Positions 47,010 through 55,924 of a stretch of DNA of 64,000 nt are shown piece after piece (positions within the stretch are counted from its first letter, which is position 1; the number at the start of each line of letters is the position of its first letter). Source of the DNA: Tsukamurella asaccharolytica (GTDB taxonomy: Bacteria > Actinomycetota > Actinomycetes > Mycobacteriales > Mycobacteriaceae); NCBI RefSeq assembly GCF_007858435.1, contig NZ_VIGW01000012.1:32130-96129 (forward strand), read 5' to 3'. A program made the position numbers and the translations under genes. The notes under the pieces are model-generated. The model was not told the DNA's origin and did not search any database. It was given only the letters and a program-made list of their open reading frames with translations.

Positions 47010-49471
47010 CAGGCGTACCGCACCAGGCCGAGTTCGGCGGGGCCGGTGAGCAAACGGTGCTGCGGCAACACGCGCACGGCGTAGCCGAACCGGCCCACCT
47101 GACCGGGGAGCACGGCCCGGTAACGCTCGCCGTCGAAGTGCAGCCGAACGGATCTGCCGTTCACGATGTCCCCGGCCTCGTCGACGCCGCCGATCACGGC
47201 CTCGACGCGGACGTCGCCGTCCTCCAGCGACCCCAGCGCGATATCGGCGGCGATCTCCACTCCCTCCGGCCGGACGGTCGCGGCCGACGCGCCCACGCGG
47301 ACCGCATCCCATCCCGCCCTGACCTTCTCGATGTACTCGACGAGCTCGCCGATGGCGGGCCGCGTCGAGCGGGCGGAGCGGGCGGCGGGGCGGTAGTAGT
47401 CGGTGGCGTACTCGCGGACCATGCGGTCGGCGGCCACCTCGGGCGCGGTCACCGCGAGCGTGTGCCGCACCTTCGCGAGCCAACGCAGGGGCGCGTCGTC
47501 CGCGTCGCGGCGGTCGTAGAAGGTCGGTACCACGTCGTGTTCGAGCAGGTCGTACAGGGCGTCGGCTTCGATGTCGTCGCGCCGCCCCGGGTCCACTCCG
47601 ACCGCCGACGGGATGGCCCAGCCGTTGCTCCCGTCGTAGAGCTCGTCCCACCAACCGTCGAGGACCGAGAGGTTGAGCCCACCGTTCATCGCGCTCTTCA
47701 TCCCGGACGTCCCGCACGCCTCCAGCGGGCGCAGCGGATTGTTCAGCCAGACGTCGCAGCCGTGGTAGAGGTAGCCCGCCATGCCGATGGAGTAGTTGGG
47801 CAGGAATGCGATCCGGTGTCGCAGGGTGCGGTCGTCGGTGAAGTGCAGCAGCTGTTGCAGCAGGCGCTTGCCCTCGTCGTCGTGGGGGTGGCTCTTCCCC
47901 GCGATGACCACCTGCACGGGGCGGTCCGGGTCAAGGAGAAGCGCCCGCAGGCGCTCGGGATCGCGCAGCATCAGCGTGAGCCGCTTGTAGGTGGAGACGC
48001 GGCGGGCGAAGCCGATCGTGAGGACCGAGGGATCGAACATCCGGTCCGTCCAGCCGAGTTCGGCGTCGACGGCGCCGCGCTCGCGCCACGCGGCCCGGGT
48101 GCGGGTGCGCACTTCGTCGACGAGGCGGTGCCGCAGGGTGGTACGCAAGCGCCACAGCGCGTCGTCGGGCATGGACAGCGGATCGGTCGCACGTTCGGCG
48201 ACGAGACGATCGGCCCACGTGCCGTGGTGCACGCCGTTGGTGACCGAGCCGATGGGGATCTCGGCGGGCTCGAAGCCCGGCCACAGGTCGGCGAACATCT
48301 CGCGGCTCACGGCGCCGTGCAGCTTCGAGACGCCGTTCGCGCGCTGGGCGAGCCGGAATCCCATGTGGGCCATGTTGAAGACGCCGGGGTCGGCCTCGGC
48401 GCCGAGGGCGATCACCTCGTCGAGCGGCACCGTCGGGAGCAGAGAGCACATCTGCCCGCCGTCGCCGAAGTAGCGCCGCACCAGGTCCACCGGGAACCGG
48501 TCGATGCCCGCGGGCACTGGCGTATGGGTGGTGAAGACGGTGGCGGTGCGGGCGAGCGTCCGCGCCTGCGGATAGGTCAGCTCCTCGGTGGCCATGAGCT
48601 CGCGGATACGCTCAAGGCCGAGGAAGCCGGCGTGGCCCTCGTTGGCGTGGAAGACCTCGATCCCGGGGTGGCCGGTGAGGTCGCAGAAGGCCCGGGCCGC
48701 GCGGACTCCGCCGATGCCGAGCAGGATCTCCTGACGCAGGCGGTGTTCGGCGTCGCCGCCGTACAGGCGGTCGGTGACGCCGCGGAGATCGGGGTCGTTT
48801 CCCTCGATGTCGGTGTCCAGGAGCAGCAGCGGGATGCGGCCGACGTCGGCCCGCCAGACAGCGGCGCTGAGCACGCGCCCCTCCAGCGGCACGGAGACCA
48901 CCAGCTGCTGCCCGCTGGAGAGCGTCACGGGGCGGAGCGGCAGCCGCTCCGGATCCAGCTCGGGGTAGGCCTCGAGCTGCCAGCCGTCCGCGGAAAGGGA
49001 CTGCTGGAAGTAGCCCTGCCGGTATAAAAGGCCCAGTGCGATGAGCGGGAGCCCGAGGTCGGACGCGGCCTTGAGGTGGTCGCCCGCCAGGACGCCCAGG
49101 CCGCCGGAGTAGTTCGGCAGCGTCTGGCTCACGCCGAACTCCATCGAGAAGTACGCGATGCCCTTCGCGCCGTCCTTGAGCGCGTCGGCCCACGCCGGGC
49201 GGGTGAGGTAGTCGTTCAGGTCGGCGCGGAGGGCGCGGACCAGGGAGACGAACTCCTCGTCGACGCCGAGGGCCGCCACCCGCGCCTGATCGGCGCAGCG
49301 GAGCGTCTCGAGCGGGTCGCGGGTGTCCGCCCACACCTCGGGCGCGACGGTCGAGAACAGGTCCTGGGTGGGGCCGTGCCACACCCAGCGCAGGTTGCGG
49401 GCCAGGTCGGCGAGCGGCGCGAGCGACTCGGGGTAGGTGGGCTCGACGGTGAAGGTTCCTTCTGCGTGCAC
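47009..49471 (-). CDS. glgP: Alpha-glucan phosphorylase GlgP (GT35)
   Basis: An 820-residue alpha-glucan phosphorylase of the form with an N-terminal DUF3417 domain (about residues 10-120). The catalytic parts include F-H-A-N-E-G-H-A, T-H-T-P-V-P-A-G, R-R-V-S-T-Y-K-R-L and the PLP lysine in A-C-G-T-S-G-M-K-S-A-M-N-G near residue 595. It releases glucose-1-phosphate from glycogen or maltodextrin. The GTG start lies eight bases after TAGGGT (minus 49480-49485). First gene of glgP-rok-ws/dgat. Confidence 0.95.
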   Translation of the reverse strand: MHAEGTFTVEPTYPESLAPLADLARNLRWVWHGPTQDLFSTVAPEVWADTRDPLETLRCADQARVAALGVDEEFVSLVRALRADLNDYLTRPAWADALKDGAKGIAYFSMEFGVSQTLPNYSGGLGVLAGDHLKAASDLGLPLIALGLLYRQGYFQQSLSADGWQLEAYPELDPERLPLRPVTLSSGQQLVVSVPLEGRVLSAAVWRADVGRIPLLLLDTDIEGNDPDLRGVTDRLYGGDAEHRLRQEILLGIGGVRAARAFCDLTGHPGIEVFHANEGHAGFLGLERIRELMATEELTYPQARTLARTATVFTTHTPVPAGIDRFPVDLVRRYFGDGGQMCSLLPTVPLDEVIALGAEADPGVFNMAHMGFRLAQRANGVSKLHGAVSREMFADLWPGFEPAEIPIGSVTNGVHHGTWADRLVAERATDPLSMPDDALWRLRTTLRHRLVDEVRTRTRAAWRERGAVDAELGWTDRMFDPSVLTIGFARRVSTYKRLTLMLRDPERLRALLLDPDRPVQVVIAGKSHPHDDEGKRLLQQLLHFTDDRTLRHRIAFLPNYSIGMAGYLYHGCDVWLNNPLRPLEACGTSGMKSAMNGGLNLSVLDGWWDELYDGSNGWAIPSAVGVDPGRRDDIEADALYDLLEHDVVPTFYDRRDADDAPLRWLAKVRHTLAVTAPEVAADRMVREYATDYYRPAARSARSTRPAIGELVEYIEKVRAGWDAVRVGASAATVRPEGVEIAADIALGSLEDGDVRVEAVIGGVDEAGDIVNGRSVRLHFDGERYRAVLPGQVGRFGYAVRVLPQHRLLTGPAELGLVRYA

Positions 49472-49510
49472 GTCTACCGACCCTATTGGTTGCCCGCGCC
49501 GCCCGCGACG

Positions 49511-51274
49511 TTACCGGCGGGTCACGTGCCCCTGCGCCGCGCCGATCACGGCGGCGGCCGTCGCGGCCAGCACGGAGCGGTCGCGCCCCATGCTCCACCG
49601 CACCTCGCCGTCGCGCCGGTACGCGATCAGCGTGAGCGCCTCCGCGTCATCGCCGCGGCCGAGCGCGGTCTGGTGCAGCGCGAGCACGTCGATCTTCGCG
49701 TCGTGCTCACCCAGCGCTGCGACAATCGCCTCGACCGGGCCGACGCCGTCGACGGTGGTGCGGTGCGGCGCACCGTCGACCCGGAGTCCGACCGTCACGC
49801 GGCTGCCGGCCGCGGTCTCCTCGGCGACGCACTCGACGAGTTCGAACCGGCCGGCCCCGGCCTGGTACGCCCGCTCGAACACGGCCCACAGCGCGGCGGT
49901 GTCCATCTCCGCGCCGTGCTCGTCGGCGTGCGCCTGGACGTGTCGGGCGAAATCGATCTGCAGGCGCCGCGGCAGCTCCAGCCCCAGGTCCCGCTCCAGC
50001 AGGTAGGCCATGCCGCCCTTCCCGGACTGGGAGTTGACGCGGATGACGGCGTCGTAGGTCCGGCCGATGTCGGCGGGGTCGACGGGCAGGTAGGGCACGC
50101 GCCACTCGATCTCGCGCTCCGGGCGCCCCTCGGCCGCGGCGCGGGCGCGGTGCTCAGCGAGGCCCTTCTTGATGGCGTCCTGGTGCGTGCCGCTGAACGC
50201 CGTGTGCACCAGATCCCCGACGTACGGGTGCCGGTCGTGGACGGCGATCCCGTTGCAGGCCTCCACGGTCCGCCGCACCTCATCGATGTCGGAGAAGTCG
50301 ACCATGGGATCGATCCCTTGCGCGAACATGTTGAGCGCCAGCGTCGCCAGATCCACGTTGCCGGTGCGCTCGCCGTTGCCGAAGAGACAGCCCTCGACGC
50401 GCTGCGCCCCGGCGAGCACGGCCAGCTCGGCGCAGGCGATGCCGGTTCCGCGGTCGTTATGGGGGTGCACCGAGAGGATCACCGCATCGCGCCGGCCCAG
50501 GTTGCGGTGCATGTACTCGATCTGGTCGGCGTAGACGTTCGGCGTCGCCACCTCGACCGTCGCGGGCAGGTTGAGGATCACCGGCCGCTCGACGGTCGCG
50601 TCCCACAGCGCGGTCATCGCGTCGCAGACCTCGAGCACGTAGTCGGGCTCCGTGAGGTTGAAGACCTCGGGCGAGAACTCGAACCGCACGCCGTCGAGGT
50701 CGCCGGCGGCGGCGAGCAGGTCGCGGCCGCCGTCGAGGATCAGCGACCGCAGCTCGTCGCGGTCCCGGCCGAGCACCACGTCCCGCCAGGTCGGCGCGGT
50801 CGCGGTGTACATGTGGATCACCACCTCGTTGCGGATCCCGCGCACGGACTCGACGGTCCGCTCGATCAAGTCTCAGCGCGCGGGCGTGAACACCACGACG
50901 GTGACGTCCTGCGGCGCGATGTCGGTCTCGGCGATCAGGCGGACGAAGTCGTAGTCGGTCTGGGAGGCGGACGGGTAGCCGACCTCGATCTCCTTGTACC
51001 CCATGGCGACCATGAGCTCGAAGAAGCGGCGCTTGCGCGTGGGGTCCATGGGTTCGGGCAGGGCCTGATTGCCGTCGCGCAGGTCGACGGGCACCCAGAG
51101 GGGTGCCGTGGTCAGGCGGCGCGCGGGCCAGGTGCGGTCGGCGAGCGGGACGTCGACACGGGCGTGGACGTCGCGGTAGCGACGGTGCGGCATCTGCGAG
51201 CCGCGTTGCCGGTTCCAGGCGGGTGCGGCGGCGGGGACGGGGCCGTGGGGCGTGTCGATCGTGGAGAAGGGCAT
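49511..51274 (-). pseudogene. leuA: 2-isopropylmalate synthase LeuA interrupted by in-frame TGA
   Basis: The two parts (51274-50873 and 50872-49511) are in one frame and together match full-length Leu[22 protein letters not shown], then I-H-M-Y-T-A-T-A, S-V-H-P-H-N-D-R-G-T-G (metal site), G-N-G-E-R-T-G-N-V-D and a C-terminal allosteric domain from about 440. A TGA (50873-50875) follows V-F-T-P-A-R, where M. tuberculosis has Pro before E-L-I-E-R-T; D-L-I-E-R-T resumes immediately after it. No frameshift is needed. The nonsense codon would leave a 133-residue fragment unless it is an assembly error, is read through, or the TTG at 50869 reinitiates. Start ATG 51274 follows GAAGGAAC. Confidence 0.85.
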
Positions 51275-51302
51275 GACGGTTCCTTCGTCGAGCGGGGCGA
51301 GA

Positions 51303-51361
51303 GGGCCGGCGCGGATTCCCCACGGCGGGATGCCGGCCCGAGGAATCAGGCCCCGCCGTGG
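51303..51361 (-). promoter_or_regulatory. leuA attenuator-type alternative hairpins
   Basis: Two interlocking stems lie between the leader peptide and leuA. Stem A pairs 51352-51361 with 51320-51329 (10 bp; CCACGGCGGG with CCCGCCGTGG) and starts inside the leader peptide gene. Stem B pairs 51332-51339 with 51303-51310 (8 bp; GGGCCGGC with GCCGGCCC) and encloses the 3' arm of A. Both cannot form as simple hairpins, so ribosome stalling at Leu codons could choose between them. Confidence 0.7.
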
Positions 51362-51396
51362 CGCGGAAGGAGAAGGAGGTGTCCCCGGTACGTCAT
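51346..51396 (-). CDS. leuL: leuA leader peptide (leucine attenuator)
   Basis: A 16-residue [19 protein letters not shown], 71 bp upstream of leuA, with four consecutive Leu codons (CTC, CTT, CTC, CTT). Its ATG lies seven bases after TAGGGT (minus 51404-51409), so translation would begin at the mRNA 5' end. Leu-rich leader peptides before leuA are known in actinobacteria. The ORF ends inside stem A of the attenuator, the expected arrangement. The symbol leuL is used for leucine leader peptides in general. Confidence 0.82.
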   Translation of the reverse strand: MTYRGHLLLLPRHGGA

Positions 51397-51403
51397 GGCG
51401 ACG

Positions 51404-51437
51404 ACCCTAGCACAACTCCTCAGACAAGCTGAGAAGT
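51404..51437. promoter_or_regulatory. Divergent leuA/gntR promoter with inverted repeat
   Basis: An interrupted dyad, ACTcCTCAG-acaag-CTGAGaAGT (51415-51437), lies between the leuA leader -10 (51404-51409, minus) and the GntR -10 TATGCT (51437-51442, plus). GntR/FadR proteins bind dyads of this size, so the divergent regulator may control itself and leuA. Confidence 0.55.
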
Positions 51438-51448
51438 ATGCTCGACGC

Positions 51449-52126
51449 ATGCCCCCGCTCCGCCGCACCTCGCTCGCCGATCAGGCCGCCGACGCGCTGC
51501 TCGCCCGCGTCCGGTCCGGGGAGTGGGCGGTCGGCGACAAACTCCCCGGCGAGACCACCCTGGCCCCGCAGCTCGGCGTCGGACGATCGACGGTGCGCGA
51601 GGCGATCCGGCGGCTGGCGGGGATCGGTGTGCTCGCCACCCGGCAGGGCGCCGGGGTGTTCGTGACCAGGCTCGACGCCCCGTCCGGCCTCGACGTGCTC
51701 CTCGACGGCGCCGCCATCGACGCGGTGCTCGAGGCACGGATCGCGGTCGAGGTGGAGGCCGCGACGCTCGCCGCGCGGCGCCGGACCGAGGAGGACCTGG
51801 ACGCCGTTCGCGCCGCGCTCGCCATCCGTGCCGCGCACCGCGCGGATCTCGTGCGGCACGTCGAGACCGACACCGATTTCCACCGGGCGGTCATCGCTGC
51901 CGCGCACAACCCCGTCCTGCTCGAGATGTTCGACGGCATCGCCGCGCACCTGCGCCGGGCGATGATCGACATGCTGCGGACCCGCGACGAAGACTTCGGC
52001 GGCGACGACGATCAGCTCTCCCACGCCGCACTGCTCGACGCGATCGAGCACAGGGACGCGGACGCGGCCGCACGGCTGAGCCGGGAGCACTTGGCGGGCA
52101 TGCTCACCCGGCGCGACGCGCACTGA
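51449..52126 (+). CDS. FadR-subfamily GntR transcriptional regulator
   Basis: A 225-residue GntR/FadR-type regulator: N-terminal winged helix with L-A-D-Q-A-A-D-A-L-L-A, G-D-K-L-P-G-E-T-T-L-A and V-G-R-S-T-V-R-E-A-I-R-R-L (recognition helix), then an all-helical FCD domain with metal-type ligands D-x3-H (T-D-F-H-R-A) and later H residues. ATG 51449 lies six bases after TATGCT, indicating a leaderless start; the long open frame running back to 49076 is antisense to leuA. Divergence from leuA suggests a link to branched-chain or keto-acid metabolism. Confidence 0.9.
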   Translation: MPPLRRTSLADQAADALLARVRSGEWAVGDKLPGETTLAPQLGVGRSTVREAIRRLAGIGVLATRQGAGVFVTRLDAPSGLDVLLDGAAIDAVLEARIAVEVEAATLAARRRTEEDLDAVRAALAIRAAHRADLVRHVETDTDFHRAVIAAAHNPVLLEMFDGIAAHLRRAMIDMLRTRDEDFGGDDDQLSHAALLDAIEHRDADAAARLSREHLAGMLTRRDAH

Positions 52127-52141
52127 GCGGCGCCGGCGGCG

Positions 52142-52975
52142 TCAGGCGTCGCGATACTCCGGCGGGACGATCCGGGTCAGCCGTTCGCGGGTGTCCTCGT
52201 CGCGCGGGAGGTAGGTCAGCATCCGCAGCGAAGGCCGGTCGCGCAGGTTGAACGTGCTCACCTGTAGGCGCAGCTCCCCCACCCGCGGATTGCGGATCGT
52301 CTTCTCCCAGTCGGCGGCGTCGAGCACCAGGCCCGCGTTCCACAGGTGCGCGAACAGCGGCGAAGCCGCCTGCAGCCGGCGCAGCAGCGGCTCCCACGCG
52401 GGATCGGCGTGACTGCCCGCGTACAGCGCGCGCGTCCGCGCGACGACGGCCTCGAGCTCCTGCCGGTCGGCGGCGTAGGCGCCGAGCCACAGCTCGTCCG
52501 TGAAGTCCAGCCAGAGGCAGTTCCGGTGCTCCGGCGGGAACCGTTCGACGTCGGTGATGAGGAAGCGGAAGGTGCGGTTGTACAGAACCATGTCGCCGCG
52601 GGTGTTGAGCACGGCGGCGGGATTGGGCAGGAGCGCGTCGAGCACAGGTTGGACGGTGGCCGCCGCCCCGGACTCCTCGGCCGCGGGCCCCGGCGGATGA
52701 CCGGCGAGGCGCAGGACGTGGTCCCGCTCCCCCGGATCGAGCAGGAGCGCGTCGGCGACGGCGCAGAGCACCGCCGGGCTGGGATTGACGTCGCGGCCCT
52801 GCTCGACCCACGTGTACCAGGTCGTGCCGACGTGAGCCCGCGCCGCGACCTCCTCCCGGCGCAGCCCGGGCGTGCGGCGCCGGCCGCCTGCCGGGAGCCC
52901 GACCCGTTCCGGAGTCACCTGCTCACGGCGGGTCCGCAGGAAGCGCGCCAGCTCTGCGTTGTTGCGGGTGCCCAT
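52142..52975 (-). CDS. XRE-family regulator with MmyB-like ligand domain
   Basis: A 277-residue regulator: an HTH_31-type N-terminus (L-A-R-F-L-R-T-R-R-E, R-R-T-P-G-L-R-R-E-E-V-A, Y-T-W-V-E-Q-G-R) and a C-terminal MmyB-like domain with P-N-P-A-A-V-L-N, W-L-D-F-T-D and R-N-P-R-V-G-E-L. This two-domain family is abundant in actinobacteria and usually represses an adjacent divergent gene. ATG 52975 is chosen over an upstream in-frame start (53089). A GATACT element is seven bases upstream. Its target is probably the divergent MFS exporter gene. Confidence 0.9.
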   Translation of the reverse strand: MGTRNNAELARFLRTRREQVTPERVGLPAGGRRRTPGLRREEVAARAHVGTTWYTWVEQGRDVNPSPAVLCAVADALLLDPGERDHVLRLAGHPPGPAAEESGAAATVQPVLDALLPNPAAVLNTRGDMVLYNRTFRFLITDVERFPPEHRNCLWLDFTDELWLGAYAADRQELEAVVARTRALYAGSHADPAWEPLLRRLQAASPLFAHLWNAGLVLDAADWEKTIRNPRVGELRLQVSTFNLRDRPSLRMLTYLPRDEDTRERLTRIVPPEYRDA

Positions 52976-53087
52976 GCCACTGAGTATCCCCGCTCGCCGC
53001 ACGCTCGCGCGCCGCGAGCCCGGTGGTCTCACTACTAGGATCCGTGCGGTCTGGATACCCGGATGACGACGAGGCACCGTCGGGGCC

Positions 53088-54530
53088 ATGACCTCCGCTC
53101 CCCTCCCCCGCCTGACCGGCGCCGGGCTCGCCGTGCTCGGCGTCGCCTACTTCCTCACGACCTTCCTGTTCGCGTCGGCGAACGTCGCCGTCCCCGAGGT
53201 GGCGCGGCGGCTCTCCGCGTCGCCGGCGCAGCAAACGCTGATCCTGGCCGCGTTCTCGGCGACCTTCGCGACGGCACTGATCCTGTTCGGCCGGCTCGGC
53301 GACAACCGCGGGCGACGCCAGGTCTTCGTGGTCGGCCTCATCGCGGCCGGGATCGCCTCCATCGCCGCCGGATTCGCCCCGGATATCACCTCGCTCATCG
53401 TGCTCCGCGCGATGCAGGGGGTCGGCGCGGCGGCCTTCACCCCGCAGGTGCTCTCGACCGTGCAGGCGACCGCCACGGGCGAGGCGCGCCGCCGGGCGAT
53501 CGCGGTCATCGCCGCCACGGCGGGCCTGGGCTTCTGCGGCGGGCAGGTCGTCGGCGGCGCTCTGCTGGCGTGGGACCCGGCGGGCCTCGGGTGGCGCACC
53601 GTGTGGTGGTCGGCCGCCGGCATCGCGCTCGTCGCGGCGGCCGCCGCCCGCGCGGTGCCCGACACGCGCGCGCAGCGCCGGCTCCCGCTGGACTACCGCG
53701 GCACGGCGCTGCTGACCGCAGCCCTGCTGGCCCTGCTGGTGGGGCTCTCGATGGGAGGCTCGCTGGGCTGGCCCCCGGTCTCCTGGGTGCTGCTCGCCGT
53801 CGCCGTCGGTGCCGGCGCGGCGTTCTGGTCGGCGCAGCGTCGCGCGGAGGCCGCGGGCGGCGCGCCGATGCTGCCGCCGTCGGTGTTCGCGCACCGGCCG
53901 ATCCGGGTCGGGCTGCTCATGGCGCTGCTGTTCTTCTCCGGCTACGGCGCCCTGGTCTTCGAGTACGCGCTGGTGAGCGAGCACGCCCTGGGGATGAGCC
54001 CGATGGCGTCGGGCCTGGCCCTGGTGCCGTACGGCGCCGCCTTCGTGGCCGTCTCCCTGGGCCAGCCGGCGATCCACCGCGTCCTCGGCGCGCGGACCAT
54101 GCCGGTGGGGGCCGCGCTCAACGCCGTCGGCCTCCTCGCCCTCGCGGCGACCGGCCTCGCGGCCCCGCAGATCTGGGCGTGGGGGGTGCAGCCCGCCCTG
54201 ATCCTCGTGGGCGCGGCCCAGGCGATGCAGTTCGGGCCACTGGTCGGGGCCATCATGGGGGCGGTGCCGGACCGCATCGCCGGGCTCACCGGCGGTCTCG
54301 TGTCGACGGCGCAGCAGGCGGCGTTCGCGCTGGGCGTCGCGACGCTCGGGACGGGCTACACCGCGCTGGCCGGCGGGATGCCCGCGCAGCACGCCTTCGC
54401 GGTGGTCCTGGTGGTGCACGCGGGACTCGCCGCCGCCTTCGCTGCGTGCGCCCGGAGCCTGCACCGCGCACCGTCGACCGACGGCACGGAGCCCCGACTC
54501 CCCGCCGCGGCGGTCAGAAGTCGCCGTTGA
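53088..54530 (+). CDS. MFS transporter, DHA2-type drug exporter
   Basis: A 480-residue major facilitator with about fourteen membrane segments. The DHA2 signatures are visible: motif A G-R-L-G-D-N-R-G-R-R between helices 2 and 3, L-R-A-M-Q-G-V-G-A-A-A-F, and motif C-like G-L-G-F-C-G-G-Q-V-V-G-G in helix 5. The family exports cationic and other drugs by proton antiport. Divergent XRE regulator suggests ligand-induced expression. Its 3' end overlaps the convergent marR by 17 bp. Confidence 0.88.
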   Translation: MTSAPLPRLTGAGLAVLGVAYFLTTFLFASANVAVPEVARRLSASPAQQTLILAAFSATFATALILFGRLGDNRGRRQVFVVGLIAAGIASIAAGFAPDITSLIVLRAMQGVGAAAFTPQVLSTVQATATGEARRRAIAVIAATAGLGFCGGQVVGGALLAWDPAGLGWRTVWWSAAGIALVAAAAARAVPDTRAQRRLPLDYRGTALLTAALLALLVGLSMGGSLGWPPVSWVLLAVAVGAGAAFWSAQRRAEAAGGAPMLPPSVFAHRPIRVGLLMALLFFSGYGALVFEYALVSEHALGMSPMASGLALVPYGAAFVAVSLGQPAIHRVLGARTMPVGAALNAVGLLALAATGLAAPQIWAWGVQPALILVGAAQAMQFGPLVGAIMGAVPDRIAGLTGGLVSTAQQAAFALGVATLGTGYTALAGGMPAQHAFAVVLVVHAGLAAAFAACARSLHRAPSTDGTEPRLPAAAVRSRR

Positions 54531-55014
54531 AGCGGCGCAACGAGCGGATCGCGCCGACCAGGGCGGCGGACTCGTCGTCCGGCATGCCGATGTCGGAGAA
54601 GACGTCGTTGAGCACCACGGTCGCCTTCTCCACCAGCTCCCGGCCGTCCGGGGTGATGGCGACGAGCGTGGTGCGGCCGTCGGTCGGGTGGGGCTTGCGC
54701 TCGACCAGCCCGGCCTCGCCGAGCCTGTCGATCGCGTGGGTCACCGACGAGACGTGCACCTGCAGCCGGGTGCTCGCCTTCGAGATCGGCAGTTCGCCGC
54801 GCTTGGTGAAGGCGAGCAGCCGCAGCAGCTCGAATCGGGAGAACGACAGGCGGAAGGGCTTGAGCGCCGTCTCGATCCGCGCGAGCAGGATCTGGTGCGC
54901 TCGCATCACGGAGGTCACCGCCTCCATGCCCGAGGCGACGTCGCCGCCCCAGCCCGCGTCCTCCCAGTTGCGGCGGGCGCGCGCGATCGGGTCCCGGGGG
55001 TCCGGTTCAGCCAT
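54514..55014 (-). CDS. MarR family transcriptional regulator
   Basis: A 166-residue MarR protein: S-F-S-R-F-E-L-L-R-L-L-A-F, recognition helix S-S-V-T-H-A-I-D-R-L-G-E-A-G-L-V, and the wing D-G-R-T-T-L-V-A-I-T. It follows mmsB by 27 bp at the end of the valine-degradation run, so it probably regulates that operon and the divergent ligase through the palindrome at 58718-58735. The effector may be an acyl-CoA. Confidence 0.9.
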   Translation of the reverse strand: MAEPDPRDPIARARRNWEDAGWGGDVASGMEAVTSVMRAHQILLARIETALKPFRLSFSRFELLRLLAFTKRGELPISKASTRLQVHVSSVTHAIDRLGEAGLVERKPHPTDGRTTLVAITPDGRELVEKATVVLNDVFSDIGMPDDESAALVGAIRSLRRFNGDF

Positions 55015-55041
55015 CCCGCCCGCCTTCCTCGTCGTGAATCG

Positions 55042-55911
55042 CTACCTCAGCGTCTGAATGATCGCACTGAAGTCCAGGCCGCCGTTGTCCTGCGCGAACG
55101 CGGAGTACAGCTCGGCGGCATGCGTGCCGAGCGGCGCGCGGGCACCGGTGGACGCGACGGCGTCCATGGCCAGACCGAGGTCCTTGTTCATCAGGGCCGT
55201 CGCGAAGCCGGGCTTGAACTCGTTGCCCGACGGTGCCCCCGCCACCGGCCCCGGCACGGGGCAGTTGGTGTGCAGCGACCAGCAGTTGCCGGTGGCGCCG
55301 GTGACCACGTCGTACAGCGCCTGATCCGCCAGGCCGAGCTTCTCGGCGAGGACGAAGGCCTCGCCCACGACGATCTGCTGGACCGCCAGGATCATGTTGT
55401 TGCACACCTTCGCGGCCTGCCCGTTACCCGAGCCGCCGCAATGGATCACCTTGCCCGCCATCGGATCCAGCACGGGCTGGGCCGCGGCGAACGCAGCGTC
55501 GTCGCCGCCCACCATGAAGGCGAGAGTGCCCGCGTCGGCGCCCTTGACGCCGCCCGAGACGGGGGCGTCCACCTGCTGCATGCCCGCGGCCTCGGCCAGC
55601 GCGTGCACGGCGCGGGCGTCGTCGACGGAGATGGTGGAGCTGTCGATGAACAGCGTGCCCCGCGCGGCGTGCGGGAGGACCGACTCGTACACCGACCTCA
55701 CGATGGCGCCGTTGGGCAGCATGGTGACCACGGCGTCGGCGCCGGTCACCGCCTCCTCGGCGGTGTCGATCACGGTGACACCGGCGGCGCGGGCCGCGTC
55801 CTGCGCCGCGGGGACGAGGTCGAATCCGCGCACGGTGTGGCCGGCGGCGACGAGGTTCTTCGCCATCGGGCCGCCCATGTGGCCGAGGCCCAGGAATGCG
55901 ATCGTGCTCAT
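55042..55911 (-). CDS. mmsB: 3-hydroxyisobutyrate dehydrogenase
   Basis: A 289-residue beta-hydroxyacid dehydrogenase. NAD-binding G-L-G-H-M-G-G-P-M-A-K-N-L is at the N-terminus, the substrate motif is D-A-P-V-S-G-G-V-K-G, and the catalytic Lys lies in G-N-G-Q-A-A-K-V-C-N-N near residue 170. It oxidises 3-hydroxyisobutyrate to methylmalonate semialdehyde in valine breakdown, feeding MmsA upstream in the same operon. It starts 13 bp after the acyl-CoA dehydrogenase. Confidence 0.94.
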   Translation of the reverse strand: MSTIAFLGLGHMGGPMAKNLVAAGHTVRGFDLVPAAQDAARAAGVTVIDTAEEAVTGADAVVTMLPNGAIVRSVYESVLPHAARGTLFIDSSTISVDDARAVHALAEAAGMQQVDAPVSGGVKGADAGTLAFMVGGDDAAFAAAQPVLDPMAGKVIHCGGSGNGQAAKVCNNMILAVQQIVVGEAFVLAEKLGLADQALYDVVTGATGNCWSLHTNCPVPGPVAGAPSGNEFKPGFATALMNKDLGLAMDAVASTGARAPLGTHAAELYSAFAQDNGGLDFSAIIQTLR

Positions 55912-55924
55912 GAAGCTGTTCCTC

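Noticed and set aside
50830-50880. Stem-loop just after the leuA TGA, with SelB encoded in the same window, hinting at selenocysteine insertion
   Set aside because: LeuA is not a known selenoprotein, M. tuberculosis has Pro at this position, and the 7-bp stem includes a wobble pair and no convincing SECIS apical loop. A nonsense change or error is far more likely.
49076-51448. Long plus-strand frame running into the GntR gene
   Set aside because: It is antisense to leuA and glgP; only the part from ATG 51449 has protein-like GntR sequence, promoter and start geometry.
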